Positions 36,243 to 49,383 of a stretch of 64,000 nucleotides of DNA are shown one piece after another. This DNA comes from Hydractinia symbiolongicarpus. Taxonomy: Eukaryota > Cnidaria > Hydrozoa > Anthoathecata > Hydractiniidae. The stretch's first letter is position 1, and each line of letters opens with the position of its first letter. The stretch spans positions 14,255,001-14,319,000 of the forward strand of contig NC_079886.1 in NCBI RefSeq assembly GCF_029227915.1. The letters are read 5' to 3'. A program made the position numbers and the translations under genes. Below the pieces are notes generated by a model. The model worked only from the letters and a program-made list of their open reading frames with translations, ran no database searches and was not told the DNA's origin.

Positions 36243-37429
36243 CCATCTGCCTATGCAGGTTACCATTGGACTAGACGTCCCAGTCCCAATGCACTACAAC
36301 GTCCCAAGCCGTATTCATTAGCGCCGCTGCCTTACAACATTCTTAACTACGTGCACAGTCCTATAAAGGCTGTAATATGGCCTTTTGCAGTCTATAAAAG
36401 GCCTCGCACGTAAATCACGTGGTTTCACCTGTCTGCGCAGGTTACCATTGGACTAGTCCTTCCAGTCTCAATGCACTAAAACGTCGCAAGTTGTTTTCAT
36501 TAGCGCTGTGGCCTTAGAACTGTCTTAACTATGTGCACAGTCCTATAAATGCAGTAATATGGCTTTTGCAGTCTAATAAAGGCTTCACACGTAAATCACG
36601 CGGTTTCAGCTGACTGCGCCGGTTACCATTGGACTTGTCGTTCCAGTCTCAATGCGCTACCACGTCCCAAGTCGTATTCATTAGCGCCGTTGCCTTAGAA
36701 CACTCTTAACTACGTGCACAGTCCTATAAAGGCTGTAATATGGCCTTTTGCAGTCTAATAAAAGCCTTGCACGCAAATCACGCGGTTTCACCTGTCTGCG
36801 CAGGTTACCATTGGACTTGTCACTCCAGTCTCAATGCGCTACCACGTCCCAAGTCATTTTCATTAGCGCCGTTGCCTTACAACACCCTTAAGTATGTGTA
36901 TGGCCTTTTGCAGTCTAATAAAAGCCTCACACGTAAATCACGCGGTTTCAGCTGACTGCGCCGGTTACCATTGGACTTGTCGTTCCAGTCTCAATGCACT
37001 ACCACGTCCCAAGTCGTTTTTATTAGCGCCGTTGCCTTACAACACTCTTAACTATGTGTATGGCCTTTTGCAGTCTAATAAAAGCCTCACACGTAAATCA
37101 CGTGGTTTCATCTGCCTGCGCAGGTTACCATTGGACTAGACGTTTCAGTCTCAATGCACTACAACGTCGCAAGTTGTTTTCATTAGCGCTGTGGCCTTAG
37201 AACTGTCTTAACTATGTGCACAGTCCTATAAAGGCTGTAATATGGCTTTTGCTGTCTAATAAAGGCTTCACACGTAAATCACGCGGTTTCAGCTGACTGC
37301 GCCGGTTACCATTGGACTTGTCGTTCCAGTCTCAATGCGCTACCACGTCCCAAGTCGTATTCATTAGCGCCGTTGCCTTAGAACACTCTTAACTACGTGC
37401 ACAGTCCTATTAATGCTGTAATATGGCCT

Positions 37430-38535
37430 TTTGCAGTCTAATAAAAGCCTTGCACGTAAATCACGCAGTTTCAACTCTCTGCGCAGGTTACCATTCAACT
37501 AGCTCTTCCAGTCTCAATGCGCTACAACGTCCAAAGTCGTTTTCATTAGCGCCATTGCATTAGAACACTCTTAACTACGTGCATCGTCCTAGAAAGGCTG
37601 TAATATGGCCTTTTGCAGTCTATTAAAGGCCTCATACGTAATTAACGTGGTTCCACCGGCCTGTGCAGGTTACTATTGGACTCTTCCTTCCAGTCTCATG
37701 CGTTACCACGTCCCAAGTCGTTTTCATTAGCGCCGTTGCCTTACAACACTCTTAACTACGTGCACAATCCCATAAAGGCTGTAATATGGCTGTTTGCGGT
37801 CTAATAAAGGCCTCGCACGTAAATCACGTGGTTTCACCTGTCTGCGCAGGTTACCATTGGACTAGTCCTTCCAGTCTTAATGCACTACAACGTCGCAAGT
37901 TGTTTTCATTAGCGCTGTGGCCTTAGAACTGTCTTAACTATGTGCACAGTCCTATAAAGGCTGTAATATGGCTTTTGCAGTCTAATAAAGGCTTCACACG
38001 TAAATCACGCGGTTTCAGCTGACTGCGCCGGTTACCATTGCACTTGTCGTTCCAGTCTCAATGCGCTACCACGTCCCAAGTCGTATTCATTAGCGCCGTT
38101 GCCTTACAACATTCTTAACTACGTGCACAGTCCTATAAAGGCTGTAATATGGCCTTTTGCTGTCTAATAAAAGCCTCGCACGTAAATCACGCGGTTTCAC
38201 CTGTCTGCCTAGGTTACCATTTGACTAGTCCTTCCAGTCTGAATGCGCTACAACGTCCCAAGTCGTTTTCATTAGCGACATTGCATTAGAGCACTCTTAA
38301 CTACGTGCACAGTCCTATAAAGGCTGTAAAATGGCGTTTTGCAGTCTAATAAAAGCCTCACATGTAAATCACGTGGTTCCATCTGCCTGTGCAGGCTACC
38401 ATTGGACTATTCCTTACAGTCTCATTCAGCTACAACGTCCCAAGTCGTTTTCATTAGAGCCGTTGCTTTACAACACTATTAACTACGTGCACAGTCCTAT
38501 AAAGTCTGTAATATTGCGATTTGCAGTCTAATTAA
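37430..38535 (+). repeat. Uninterrupted paralogue of the LINE insertion site (empty site)
   Basis: Left part: 37,462 onward (CACGCAGTTTCAACTCTC, then TTCAACTAGCTC and CGTCCAAAGTCG) matches 29,861 onward at offset 7,601. It runs up to GGCTT at 37,970, which corresponds to 30,369. Right part: 37,970 onward matches 33,161 onward at offset 4,809, including the rare CCATTTGACTAG at about 38,217 and 33,408. The difference, 2,792 bp, equals the LINE plus one target copy. The monomer is intact here. Confidence 0.87.
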
Positions 38536-38828
38536 GGCCTCACACGTAAATCACGTGGTTTCACCTGTCTGCGCAGGTTACCATTGGACTTGTCGTTCCA
38601 GTATCAATGCGCTACCACGTCCCAAGTCGTTTTCATTAGCGCCGTTGCCTTACAACACTCTTAACTATGTGTATGGCCTTTTGCAGTCTAATAAAAGCCT
38701 CACACGTAAATCACGCGGTTTCAGCTGACTGCGCCGGTTATCATTGGACTTGTCGTTCCAGTCTCAATGCGCTACCACGTCCCAAGTCGTTTTCATTAGC
38801 GCCGTTGCCTCACAACACTCTTAACTAT

Positions 38829-39714
38829 GTGTATGGCCTTTTGCAGTCTAATAAAAGCCTCACACGTAAATCACGTGGTTCCATCTGCCTGCGCAGGTTA
38901 CCATTGGACTAGACGTTTCAGTCTCAATGCACTACAACGTCCCAATTCGTTTTCATTAGCGCCATTGCATTAGAACACTCTTAACTACGTGCACAGTCCT
39001 ATAAAGACTGTAATATGGCCTTTTGCAGTCTAATAAAAGCCTCACACGTAAATCACGTGGTTCCATCTGCCTGCGCAGTTTACCATTGGACTATTCCTTC
39101 CAGTCTCAATGCGCTACAACGTCCCAAGTCGTTTTCATTAGCGCCATTGCATTAGAACACTCTTAACTACGTGCACAGTCCTATAAAGACTGTAATATGG
39201 CCTTTTGCAGTCTAATAAAAGCCTCACACGTAAATCACGTGGTTCCATCTGCCTGCGCAGTTTACCATTGCACTATTCCTTCCAGTCTCAATGCGCAACA
39301 ACGTCCCAAGTCGTTTTCATTAGCGACGCTGCCTTACAACACTCTTAACTACGTGCGCAGTCCTATAAAGGCTGTAATATGGCCTTTTGCAGTCTAAAAA
39401 AGGCCTTGCACGTAAATCACGTAGTTTCACCTGTCTGCGCAGGTTGCCATTGGACTAGTCCTTCCAGTCTGAATGCACTACAGCGTCGCAAGTTGTTTTC
39501 ATTAGCGCTGTGGCCTTAGAACTGTCTTAACTATGTGCACAGTCCTATAAAGGCTGTAATATGGCTTTTGCAGTCTAATAAAGGCTTCACACGTAAATCA
39601 CGCGGTTTCAGCTGACTGCGCCGGTTACCATTGGACTTGTCGTTCCAGTCTCAATGCGCTACCACGTCCCAAGTCGTATTCATTAGCGCCGTTGCCTTAC
39701 AACATTCTTAACTA
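38829..39714 (+). repeat. Dispersed duplicate block, copy 2 (offset 10,284 bp)
   Basis: This is the counterpart of 28,545-29,430, with CCCAATTCG at about 38,940, GCAACAACG at about 39,294 and CTACAGCG at about 39,478. The monomers beyond 39,714 switch to a different class from those beyond 29,430. Confidence 0.78.
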
Positions 39715-41979
39715 CGTGCACAGTCCTATAAAGGCTGTAATATGGCCTTTTGCTGTCTAATAAAAGCCTCGCACGTAAATCACGCGGTTTCACCTGTCTG
39801 CCCAGGTTACCATTTGACTAGTCCTTCCAGTCTGAATGCGCTACAACGTCCCAAGTCGTTTTCATTAGCGCCATTGCATTAGAACACTCTTAACTACGTG
39901 CGCAGTCCTATAAAGGCTGTAATATGGCCTTTTGCAGTCTAATAAAAGCCTCACATGTAAATCACGTGGTTCCATCTGCCTGTGCAGGCTACTATTGGAC
40001 TATTCCTTACAGTCTCATCGTGCTACAATGTCCCAAGTCGTTTTCATTAGCGCCGTTGCTTTACAACACTATTAACTACGTGCACAGTCCTATAAAGTCT
40101 GAAATATTGCGATTTGCAGTCTAATTAAGGCCTCACACGTAAATCACGCGGTTTCAGCTGACTGCGCCGGTTACCATTGGACTTGTCGTTCCAGTCTCAA
40201 TGCGCTACTACGTCCCAAGTCGTTTTCATTAGCGCCGTTGCCTTACAACACTCTTAACTATGTGTATGGCCTTTTGCAGTCTAATAAAAGCCTCACACGT
40301 AAATCACGCGGTTTCAGCTGACTGCGCCGGTTATCATTGGACTTGTCGTTCCAGTCTCAATGCGCTACCACGTCCCAAGTCGTTTTCATTAGAGCCGTTG
40401 CCTTACAACACTCTTAACTATGTGTATGGCCTTTTGCAGTCTAATAAAAGCCTCACACGTAAATCACGTGGTTCCATCTGCCTGCGCAGGTTACCATTGG
40501 ACTATTCCTTCCAGTCTCAATGCGCTACAACGTCCAAGTCGTTTTCATTAGCGCCATTGCCTTAGAACACTCTTAACTACGTGCACAGTCCTATAAAAGC
40601 TGTAATATTGCCTTTTGCAGTCTAATAAAGGCCTGACACGTAAATCACGTGCTTCCATTTGCCTATGCAGGTTACCATTGGACTATTTCTTTCAGTCTCA
40701 ATGCGCTACAACGTCCCAAGTCGTTTTCATTAGCGCCGTTGCCTTAGAACACTCCTAACTACGTGCACAATCCTATAAAGGTTGTAATATGGCCTTTTGC
40801 AGTCTAAAAAAAGCCTCACATGTAAATCACGTGGTTCCATCTGCCTGCGCAGGTTACCATTGCACTATTCCTTCCAGTCTCAATGCGCTACGTCGTTTTC
40901 ATTAGCGCCGCTGCCTTACAACATTCTTAACTACGTGCACAGTCCTATAAAGGCTGTAATATGGCCTTTTGCAGTCTAATAAAGGCTTCACACGTAAATC
41001 ACGTGGTTTCACCTGTCTGCGCAGGTTACCATTGGACTTGTCGTTCCAGTCTCAATGCGCTACCACGTCCCTAGTCGTTTTCATTAGCGCCATTGCCTTA
41101 GAACACTCTTAACTACGTGCACAGTCCTATAAAAGCTGTAATATTGCCTTTTGCAGTCTAATAAAGGCCTGACACGTAAATCACGTGCTTCCATTTGCCT
41201 ATGCAGGTTACCATTGGACTAGTCCTTCCAGTCTGAATGCCCTACAACGTCCCAAGTCGTTTTCATTACCGCCATTGCATTAGAACACTCTTAACTACGT
41301 GCACAGTCCTATAAAGGCTGTAATATGGCGTTTTGCAGTCTAATGAAAGCCTGACATGTAAATCACGTGGTTCCATCTGCCTGTGCAGGCTACCATTGGA
41401 CTATTCCTTACAGTCTCATCGTGCTACAACGTCCCAAGTCGTTTTCATTAGCGCCGTTACTTTTCAAAACTATTAACTACGTGCACAGTCCTTTAAAGTC
41501 TGTAATATTGCAATTTGCAGTCTAATTAAGGCCTCACACGTAAATCACGTGGTTTCACCTGTCTGCGCAGGTTACCATTGGACTTGTCGTTCCAGTCTGA
41601 ATACGCTACCACGTCCCAAGTCGTTTTCATTAGCGCCGTTGCCTTACAACACTCTTAACTATGAGTATGGCCTTTTGCAGTCTAATAAAAGCCTCACACG
41701 TAAATCACGTGGTTCCATCTGCCTGTGCAGGTCACCATTGCACTATTCCTTCCAGTCTCAATGCGCTACAACGTCCCAAGTCATTTTCATTAGCGCCACT
41801 GCCTTACAACACTCTTAACTACGTGCACAGTCCTATAAAGGCTGTAATATGGCCTTTTGCAGTCTAATAAAGGCTTCACACGTAAATCACGTGGTTTCAC
41901 CTGTCTGCGCAGGTTACCATTGGACTTGTCGTTCCAGTCTCAATGCGCTACCACGTCCCAAGTCGTTTTCATTAGCGCC

Positions 41980-43719
41980 ATTGCCTTAGAACACTCTTAA
42001 CTACGTGCACAGTCCTATAAAAGCTGTAATATTGCCTTTTGCAGTCTAATAAAGGCCTGACACGTAAATCACGTGCTTCCATTTGCCTATGCAGGTTACC
42101 ATTGGACTATTTCTTCCAGTCTCAATGCGCTACAACGTCCCAAGTCGTTTTCATTAGCGCCGTTGCCTTAGAACACTCTTAACTACGTGCACAGTCCTAT
42201 AAAGGCTGTAATATGGCCTTTTGCAGTCTAAAAAAAGCCTCACATGTAAATCACGTAGTTCCATCTGCCTGCGCAGGTTACCATTGCACTATTCCTTCCA
42301 GTCTCAATGCGCTACGTCGTTTTCATTAGCGCCGCTGCCTTACAACATTCTTAACTACGTGCACAGTCCTATAAAGGCTGTAATATGGCCTTTTGCAGTC
42401 TAATAAACGCCTCGCACGTAAATTACGCGGTTTCACCTGTCTGCCCAGGTTACCATTGGACTAGTCCTTCCCGTCTGAATGCCCTACAACGTCCGAAGTC
42501 GTTTTCATTAGCGCCGTTGCATTAGAATACTCTTAACTACGTGCACAGTCCTATAAAGGCTGTAATATGGCGTTTTGCAGTCTAATGAAAGCCTGACAAG
42601 TAAATCACGTGGTTCCATCTGCCTGTGCAGGCTACCATTGGACTATTCCTTACAGTCTCATCGTGCTACAACGTCCCAAGTCGTTTTTATTAGCGCCGTT
42701 ACTTTTCAAAACTATTAACTACGTGCACAGTCCTTTAAAGTCTGTAATATTGCAATTTGCAGTCTAATTAAGGCCTCACACGTAAATCACGTGGTTTCAC
42801 CTGTCTGCGCAGGTTACCATTGGACTATTCCTTCCGGTCTCAATGCGCTACAACGTCCAAGTCGTTTTCATTAGCGCCATTGCCTTAGAACACTCTTAAC
42901 TACGTGCACAGTCCTATAAAAGCTGTAATATTGCCTTTTGCAGTCTAATAAAGGCCTGACACGTAAATCACGTGTTTCCATTTGCCTATGCAGGTTACCA
43001 TTGGACTATTTCTTCCAGTCTCAATGCGCTACAACGTCCCAAGTCGTTTTCATTAGCGCCGTTGCCTTAGAACACTCTTAACTACGTGCACAGTCCTATA
43101 AAGGCTGTAATATGGCCTTTTGCAGTCTAAAAAAAGCCTCACATGTAAATCACGTGGTTCCATCTGCCTGCGCAGGTTACCATTGCACTATTCCTTCCAG
43201 TCTCAATGCGCTACGTCGTTTTCATTAGCGCCGCTGCCTTACAACATTCTTAACTACGTGCACAGTCCTATAAAGGCTGTAATATGGCCTTTTGCAGTCT
43301 AATAAAAGCCTCGCACGTAAATCACGCGGTTTCACCTGTCTGCCCAGGTTACCATTGGACTAGTCCTTCCAGTCTGAATGCCCTACAACGTCCCAAGTCG
43401 TTTATATTAGCGCCGTTGCATTAGAACACTCTTAACTACGTGCACAGTCCTATAAAGGCTGTAATATGGCGTTTTGCAGTCTAATGAAAGCCTGACAAGT
43501 AAATCACGTGGTTCCAACTGCCTGTGCAGGCTACCATTGGACTATTCCTTACAGTCTCATCGTGCTACAACGTCCCAAGTCGTTTTTATTAGCGCCGTTA
43601 CTTTTCAAAACTATTAACTACGTGCACAGTCCTTTAAAGTCTGTAATATTGCAATTTGCAGTCTAATTAAGGCGTCACACGTAAATCACGTGGTTTCACC
43701 TGTCTGCGCAGGTTACCAT
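41980..43719 (+). repeat. 899-bp tandem duplication
   Basis: Copies are approximately 41,980-42,878 and 42,879-43,719. Matching points lie 899 bp apart: CTAAAAAAAGCC at 42,221/43,120 and GGCGTTTTGCAG with AATGAAAGCCTGACAAG at 42,569/43,468. Each copy includes a 10-bp-deleted monomer (GCTACGTCGTTTTC), so the unit is shorter than five full monomers (908 bp). Confidence 0.78.
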
Positions 43720-44070
43720 TGGACTTGTCGTTCCAGTCTGAATACGCTACCACGTCCCAAGTCGTTTTCATTAGCGCCGTTGCCTTACAACACTCTTAAC
43801 TATGTGTATGGCCTTTTGCAGTCTAATAAAAGCCTCACACGTAAATCACGTGGTTCCATCTACCTGCGCAGGTCACCATTGCACTATTCCTTCCAGTCTC
43901 AATGCGCTACAACGTCCCAAGTCATTTTCATTAGCGCCACTGCCTTACAACACTCTTAACTACGTGCACAGTCCTATAAAGGCTGTAATATGGCCTTTTG
44001 CAGTCTAATAAAGGCTTCACACGTAAATCACGTGGTTTCACATGCCTGCGCGGGTTACCATTCGATTGTT
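42830..44070 (+). repeat. Dispersed duplicate block, copy 1 (offset 5,313 bp)
   Basis: This block matches 48,143-49,383: CCTTCCGGTCTC starts both, then CTAAAAAAAGCC (43,120/48,433), the GAATACGCTACC monomer (43,690/49,003) and the AGGTCACCATTGC monomer (43,802/49,115). Confidence 0.78.
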
Positions 44071-44149
44071 CCTTCCAGTCTTAATGCACTACAACGTCGC
44101 AAGTTGTTTTCATTAGCGCTGTGGCCTTAGAACTGTCTTAACTATGTGC

Positions 44150-45240
44150 ACAGTCCTATAAAGGCTGTAATATGGCTTTTGCAGTCTAATAAAGGCTTCA
44201 CACGTAAATCACGCGGTTTCAGCTGACTGCGCCGGTTACCATTGGACTTGTCGTTCCAGTCTCAATGCGCTACCACGTCCCAAGTCGTATTTATTAGCGC
44301 CGTTGCCTTACAACATTCTTAACTACGTGCACAGCCTATAAAGGCTGTAATATGGCCTTTTGCTGTCTAATAAAGGCTTCACACGTAAATCACGCGGTTT
44401 CAGCTGACTGCGCCGGTTACCATTGGACTTGTCGTTCCAGTCTCAATGCGCTACCACGTCACAAGTCGTATTTATTAGCGCCGTTGCCTTACAACATTCT
44501 TAACTACGTGCACAGTCCTATAAAGGCTGTAATATGGCCTTTTGCTGTCTAATAAAAGCCTCGCACGTAAATCACGCGGTTTCACCTGTCTGCCCAGGTT
44601 ACCATTGGACTAGTCCTTCCAGTCTGAATGCGCTACAACGTCCCAAGTCGTTTTCATTAGCGCCATTGCATTAGAACACTCTTAACTACGTGCACAGTCC
44701 TATAAAGGCTGTAATATGGCCTTTTGCAGTCTAATAAAAGCCTCACATGTAAATCACGTGGTTCCATCTGCCTGTGCAGGCTACCATTGGACTATTCCTT
44801 ACAGTCTCATCGTGCTACAACGTCTCAAGTTGTTTTCATTAGCGCCGTTGCTTTACAACACTATTAACTACCTGCACAGTCCTATAAAGTCTGTAATATT
44901 GCGATTTGCAATGTAATTAAGGCCTCACACGTAAATCACGTGGTTTCACCTGTCTGCGCAGGTTACCATTGGACTTATCGTTCCAGTCTCAATGCCCTAC
45001 CACGTCCCAAGTCGTTTTCATTAGCGCCGTTGCCTTACAACACTCCTAACTATGTGTATGGCCTTTTGCAGTCTAATAAAAGCCTCACACGTAAATCACG
45101 CGGTTTCAGCTGACTGCGCCGGTTACCATTGGACTTGTCGTTCCAGTCTCAATGCGCTACCACGTCCCAAGTCGTTTTTATTAGCGTCGTTGCCTTACAA
45201 CACTCTTAACTATGTGTATGGCCTTTTGCAGTCTAATAAA
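44150..45240 (+). repeat. Dispersed duplicate block, copy 1 (offset 7,077 bp)
   Basis: Unit starts at 44,352, 44,716 and 45,052 correspond to 51,429, 51,793 and 52,129. Shared features are tandem TTGCTGTCTAATAAAGGC monomers, CGTATTTATTAGC, and GCGATTTGCAAT or GCAATC at the AATTAAGG monomer. The counterpart is about 51,230-52,320. Confidence 0.75.
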
Positions 45241-46116
45241 AGCCTCACACGTAAATCACGTGGTTCCATGTCCCTGCGCAGGTTACCATTGGACTAGACG
45301 TTTCAGTCTCAATGCACTACAACGTCCCAAGTCGTTTTCATTGGCGAAGTTGCCTTAGAACACTCTTAACTACGTGCACAGTCCTATAAAGGCTGTAATA
45401 TTGCCTTTTGCAGTCTAATAAAGGCCTGACACGTAAATCACGTGCTTCCATTTGCCTGTGCAGGTTACCATTGGACTATTCCTTCCAGTCTCAATGCGCT
45501 ACAACGTCCAAGTTGTTTTAATTAGCGCCATTGCCTTAGAACACTCTTAACTACGTGCACAGTCCTATAAAGGCTGTAATATTGCCTTTTGCAGTCTAAT
45601 AAATGCCTGACACGTAAATCACGTGCTTCCATTTGCCTATGCAGGTTACCATTGGACTATTCCTTCCAGTCTCAATGCGCTACAACGTCCCAAGTCGTTT
45701 TCATTAGCGCCGTTGCCTTAGAACACTCTTAACTACGTGCACAGTCCTATAAAGGCTGTAATATGGCCTTTTGCAGTCTAAAAAAAGCCTCACATGTAAA
45801 TCACGTGGTTCGATCTGCCTGTGCAGGTTACCATTGCACCATTCCTTCCAGTCTCAATGCGCTACGTCGTTTTCATTTGCGCCGCTGTCTTACAACATTC
45901 TTAACTACGTGCACAGTCCTATAAAGGCTGTAATATGGCCTTTTGCAGTCTAATAAAAGCCTCGCACGTAAATAACGTGGTTTCACATGCCTGCACGGGT
46001 TACCATTCGACTGTTCCTTCCAGTCTCGATGCAGTTCAACGTTTCAAGTGGTTTTCCTAAGCGCCGTGGCCTTAAAACTCTCTTAACTATGTGCACAGTC
46101 CTATAAGGGCTGTAAT
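45058..46116 (+). repeat. 1,059-bp tandem duplication, copy 1
   Basis: This copy runs from the ATGGCC point at 45,058 to the base before the same point at 46,117. Private markers repeated at +1,059 are CATGTCCCTGCGC, CATTTGCGCCGCTGTC, GTAAATAACGTGG, TGCACGGGTTACC and GATGCAGTTCAACG. The differences I saw cluster near 45,513 (AAGTTGTTTTAATT versus AAGTCGTTTTCATT). Confidence 0.88.
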
Positions 46117-47175
46117 ATGGCCTTTTGCAGTCTAATAAAAGCCTCACACGTAAATCACGCGGTTTCAGCTGACTGCGCCGGTTACCATTGGACTTGTCGT
46201 TCCAGTCTCAATGCGCTACCACGTCCCAAGTCGTTTTTATTAGCGTCGTTGCCTTACAACACTCTTAACTATGTGTATGGCCTTTTGCAGTCTAATAAAA
46301 GCCTCACACGTAAATCACGTGGTTCCATGTCCCTGCGCAGGTTACCATTGGACTAGACGTTTCAGTCTCAATGCACTACAACGTCCCAAGTCGTTTTCAT
46401 TGGCGAAGTTGCCTTAGAACACTCTTAACTACGTGCACAGTCCTATAAAGGCTGTAATATTGCCTTTTGCAGTCTAATAAAGGCCTGACACGTAAATCAC
46501 GTGCTTCCATTTGCCTGTGCAGGTTACCATTGGACTATTCCTTCCAGTCTCAATGCGCTACAACGTCCAAGTCGTTTTCATTAGCGCCATTGCCTTAGAA
46601 CACTCTTAACTACGTGCACAGTCCTATAAAGGCTGTAATATTGCCTTTTGCAGTCTAATAAATGCCTGACACGTAAATCACGTGCTTCCATTTGCCTATG
46701 CAGGTTACCATTGGACTATTCCTTCCAGTCTCAATGCGCTACAACGTCCCAAGTCGTTTTCATTAGCGCCGTTGCCTTAGAACACTCTTAACTACGTGCA
46801 CAGTCCTATAAAGGCTGTAATATGGCCTTTTGCAGTCTAAAAAAAGCCTCACATGTAAATCACGTGGTTCGATCTGCCTGTGCAGGTTACCATTGCACCA
46901 TTCCTTCCAGTCTCAATGCGCTACGTCGTTTTCATTTGCGCCGCTGTCTTACAACATTCTTAACTACGTGCACAGTCCTATAAAGGCTGTAATATGGCCT
47001 TTTGCAGTCTAATAAAAGCCTCGCACGTAAATAACGTGGTTTCACATGCCTGCACGGGTTACCATTCGACTGTTCCTTCCAGTCTCGATGCAGTTCAACG
47101 TTTCAAGTGGTTTTCCTAAGCGCCGTGGCCTTAAAACTCTCTTAACTATGTGCACAGTCCTATAAGGGCTGTAAT
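46117..47175 (+). repeat. 1,059-bp tandem duplication, copy 2
   Basis: This copy is directly adjacent to copy 1 and nearly identical over its full length, ending where the next unit carries the private CGTGCTAAGTCG variant (near 47,281). Confidence 0.88.
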
Positions 47176-48142
47176 ATGGCCTTTTGCAGTCTAATAAAAG
47201 CCTCACACGTAAATCACGCGGTTTCAGCTGACTGCGCCGGTTACCATTGGACTTGTCGTTCCAGTCTCAATGCGCTACCACGTGCTAAGTCGTTTTCATT
47301 AGCGCCGTTGCCTTACAACACTCTTAACTATGTGTATGGCCTTTTGCAGTCTAATAAAAGCTTCACACGTAAATCACGTGGTTCCATCTGCCTGCGCAGG
47401 TTACCATTGGACTAGATGTTTCAGTCTCAATGCACTACAACGTCCCAAGTCGTTTTCATTGGCGAAGTCGCCTTAGAGCACTCTTAACTACGTGCATCGT
47501 CCTATAAAGCCTGTAATATGGCCTTTTGCAGTCTAATAAAGGCCTCATACGTAATTAACGTGGTTCCATCGGCCTGTGCAGGTTACCATTGCACTGTTCC
47601 TTCCAGTCTCATGCGTTACCATGTCCCAAGTCGTTTTCATTAGCGCCGTTGCCTTACAACACTCTTAACTACGTGCACAGTCTCATAAAGGCTGTAATAT
47701 GGCTGTTTGCAGTCTAATAAAGGCCTCGCACGTAAATCACGTGGTTTCACCTGTCTGCGCAGGTTACCATTGGACTAGTCCTTCCAGTCTTAATGCACTA
47801 CAACGTCGCAAGTTGTTTTCATTAGCGCTGTGGCCTTAGAACTGTCTTAACTATGAGCACAGTCCTATAAAGGCTGTAATATGGCTTTTGCAGTCTAATA
47901 AAGGCTTCACACGTAAATCACGCGGTTTCAGCTGACTGCGCCGGTTACCATTGGACTTGTCGTTCCAATCTCAATGCGCTACCACGTCCCAAGTCGTATT
48001 CATTAGCGCCGTTGCCTTACAACATTCTTAACTACGTGCACAGTCCTATAAAGGCTGTAATATGGCCTTTTGCTGTCTAATAAAAGCCTCGCACGTAAAT
48101 CACGCGGTTTCACCTGTCTGCCCAGGTTACCATTGGACTAGT

Positions 48143-49383
48143 CCTTCCGGTCTCAATGCGCTACAACGTCCAAGTCGTTTTCATTAGCGCCATTGCCTTA
48201 GAACACTCTTAACTACGTGCACAGTCCTATAAAAGCTGTAATATTGCCTTTTGCAGTCTAATAAAGGCCTGACACGTAAATCACGTGCTTCCATTTGCCT
48301 ATGCAGTTTACCATTGGACTATTTCTTCCAGTCTCAATGCGCTACAACGTCCCAAGTCGTTTTCATTAGCGCCGTTGCCTTAGAACACTCTTAACTACGT
48401 GCACAGTCCTATAAAGGCTGTAATATGGCCTTTTGCAGTCTAAAAAAAGCCTCACATGTAATTCACGTGGTTCCATCTGCCTGCGCAGGTTACCATTGCA
48501 CTATTCCTTCCAGTCTCAATGCGCTACGTCGTTTTCATTAGCGCCGCTGCCTTACAACATTCTTAACTACGTGCACAGTCCTATAAAGGCTGTAATATGG
48601 CCTTTTGCAGTCTAATAAAAGCCTCGCACGTAAATCACGCGGTTTCACCTGTCTGCCCAGGTTACCATTGGACTAGTCCTTCCAGTTTGAATGCCCTACA
48701 ACGTCCCAAGTCGTTTTCATTAGCGCCGTTGCATTAGAACACTCTTAATTACGTGCACAGTCCTATAAAGGCTGTAATATGGCGTTTTGCAGTCTAATGA
48801 AAGCCTGACAAGTAATTCACGTGGTTCCATCTGCCTGTGCAGGCTACCATTGGACTATTCCTTACAGTCTCATCGTGCTACAACGTCCCAAGTCGTTTTT
48901 ATTAACGCCGTTACTTTTCAAAACTATTAACTACGTGCACAGTCCTTTAAAGTCTGTAATATTGCAATTTGCAGTCTAATTAAGGCCTCACACGTAAATC
49001 ACGTGGTTTCACCTGTCTGCGCAGGTTACCATTGGACTTGTCGTTCCAGTCTGAATACGCTACCACGTCCCAAGTCGTTTTCATTAGCGCCGTTGCCTTA
49101 CAACACTCTTAACTATGTGTATGGCCTTTTGCAGTCTAATAAAAGCCTCACACGTAAATCACGTGGTTCCATCTGCCTGCGCAGGTCACCATTGCACTAT
49201 TCCTTCCAGTCTCAATGCGCATCAACGTCCCAAGTCATTTTCATTAGCGCCACTGCCTTACAACACTCTTAACTACGTGCACAGTCCTATAAAGGCTGTA
49301 ATATGGCCTTTTGCAGTCTAATAAAGGCTTCACACGTAAATCACGTGGTTTCACATGCCTGCGCGGGTTACCATTCGACTGTT
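48143..49383 (+). repeat. Dispersed duplicate block, copy 2 (offset 5,313 bp)
   Basis: This is the counterpart of 42,830-44,070. Minor private changes include GTAATTCACG in place of GTAAATCACG (near 48,460 and 48,815) and GCGCATCAACG near 49,217. Confidence 0.78.
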
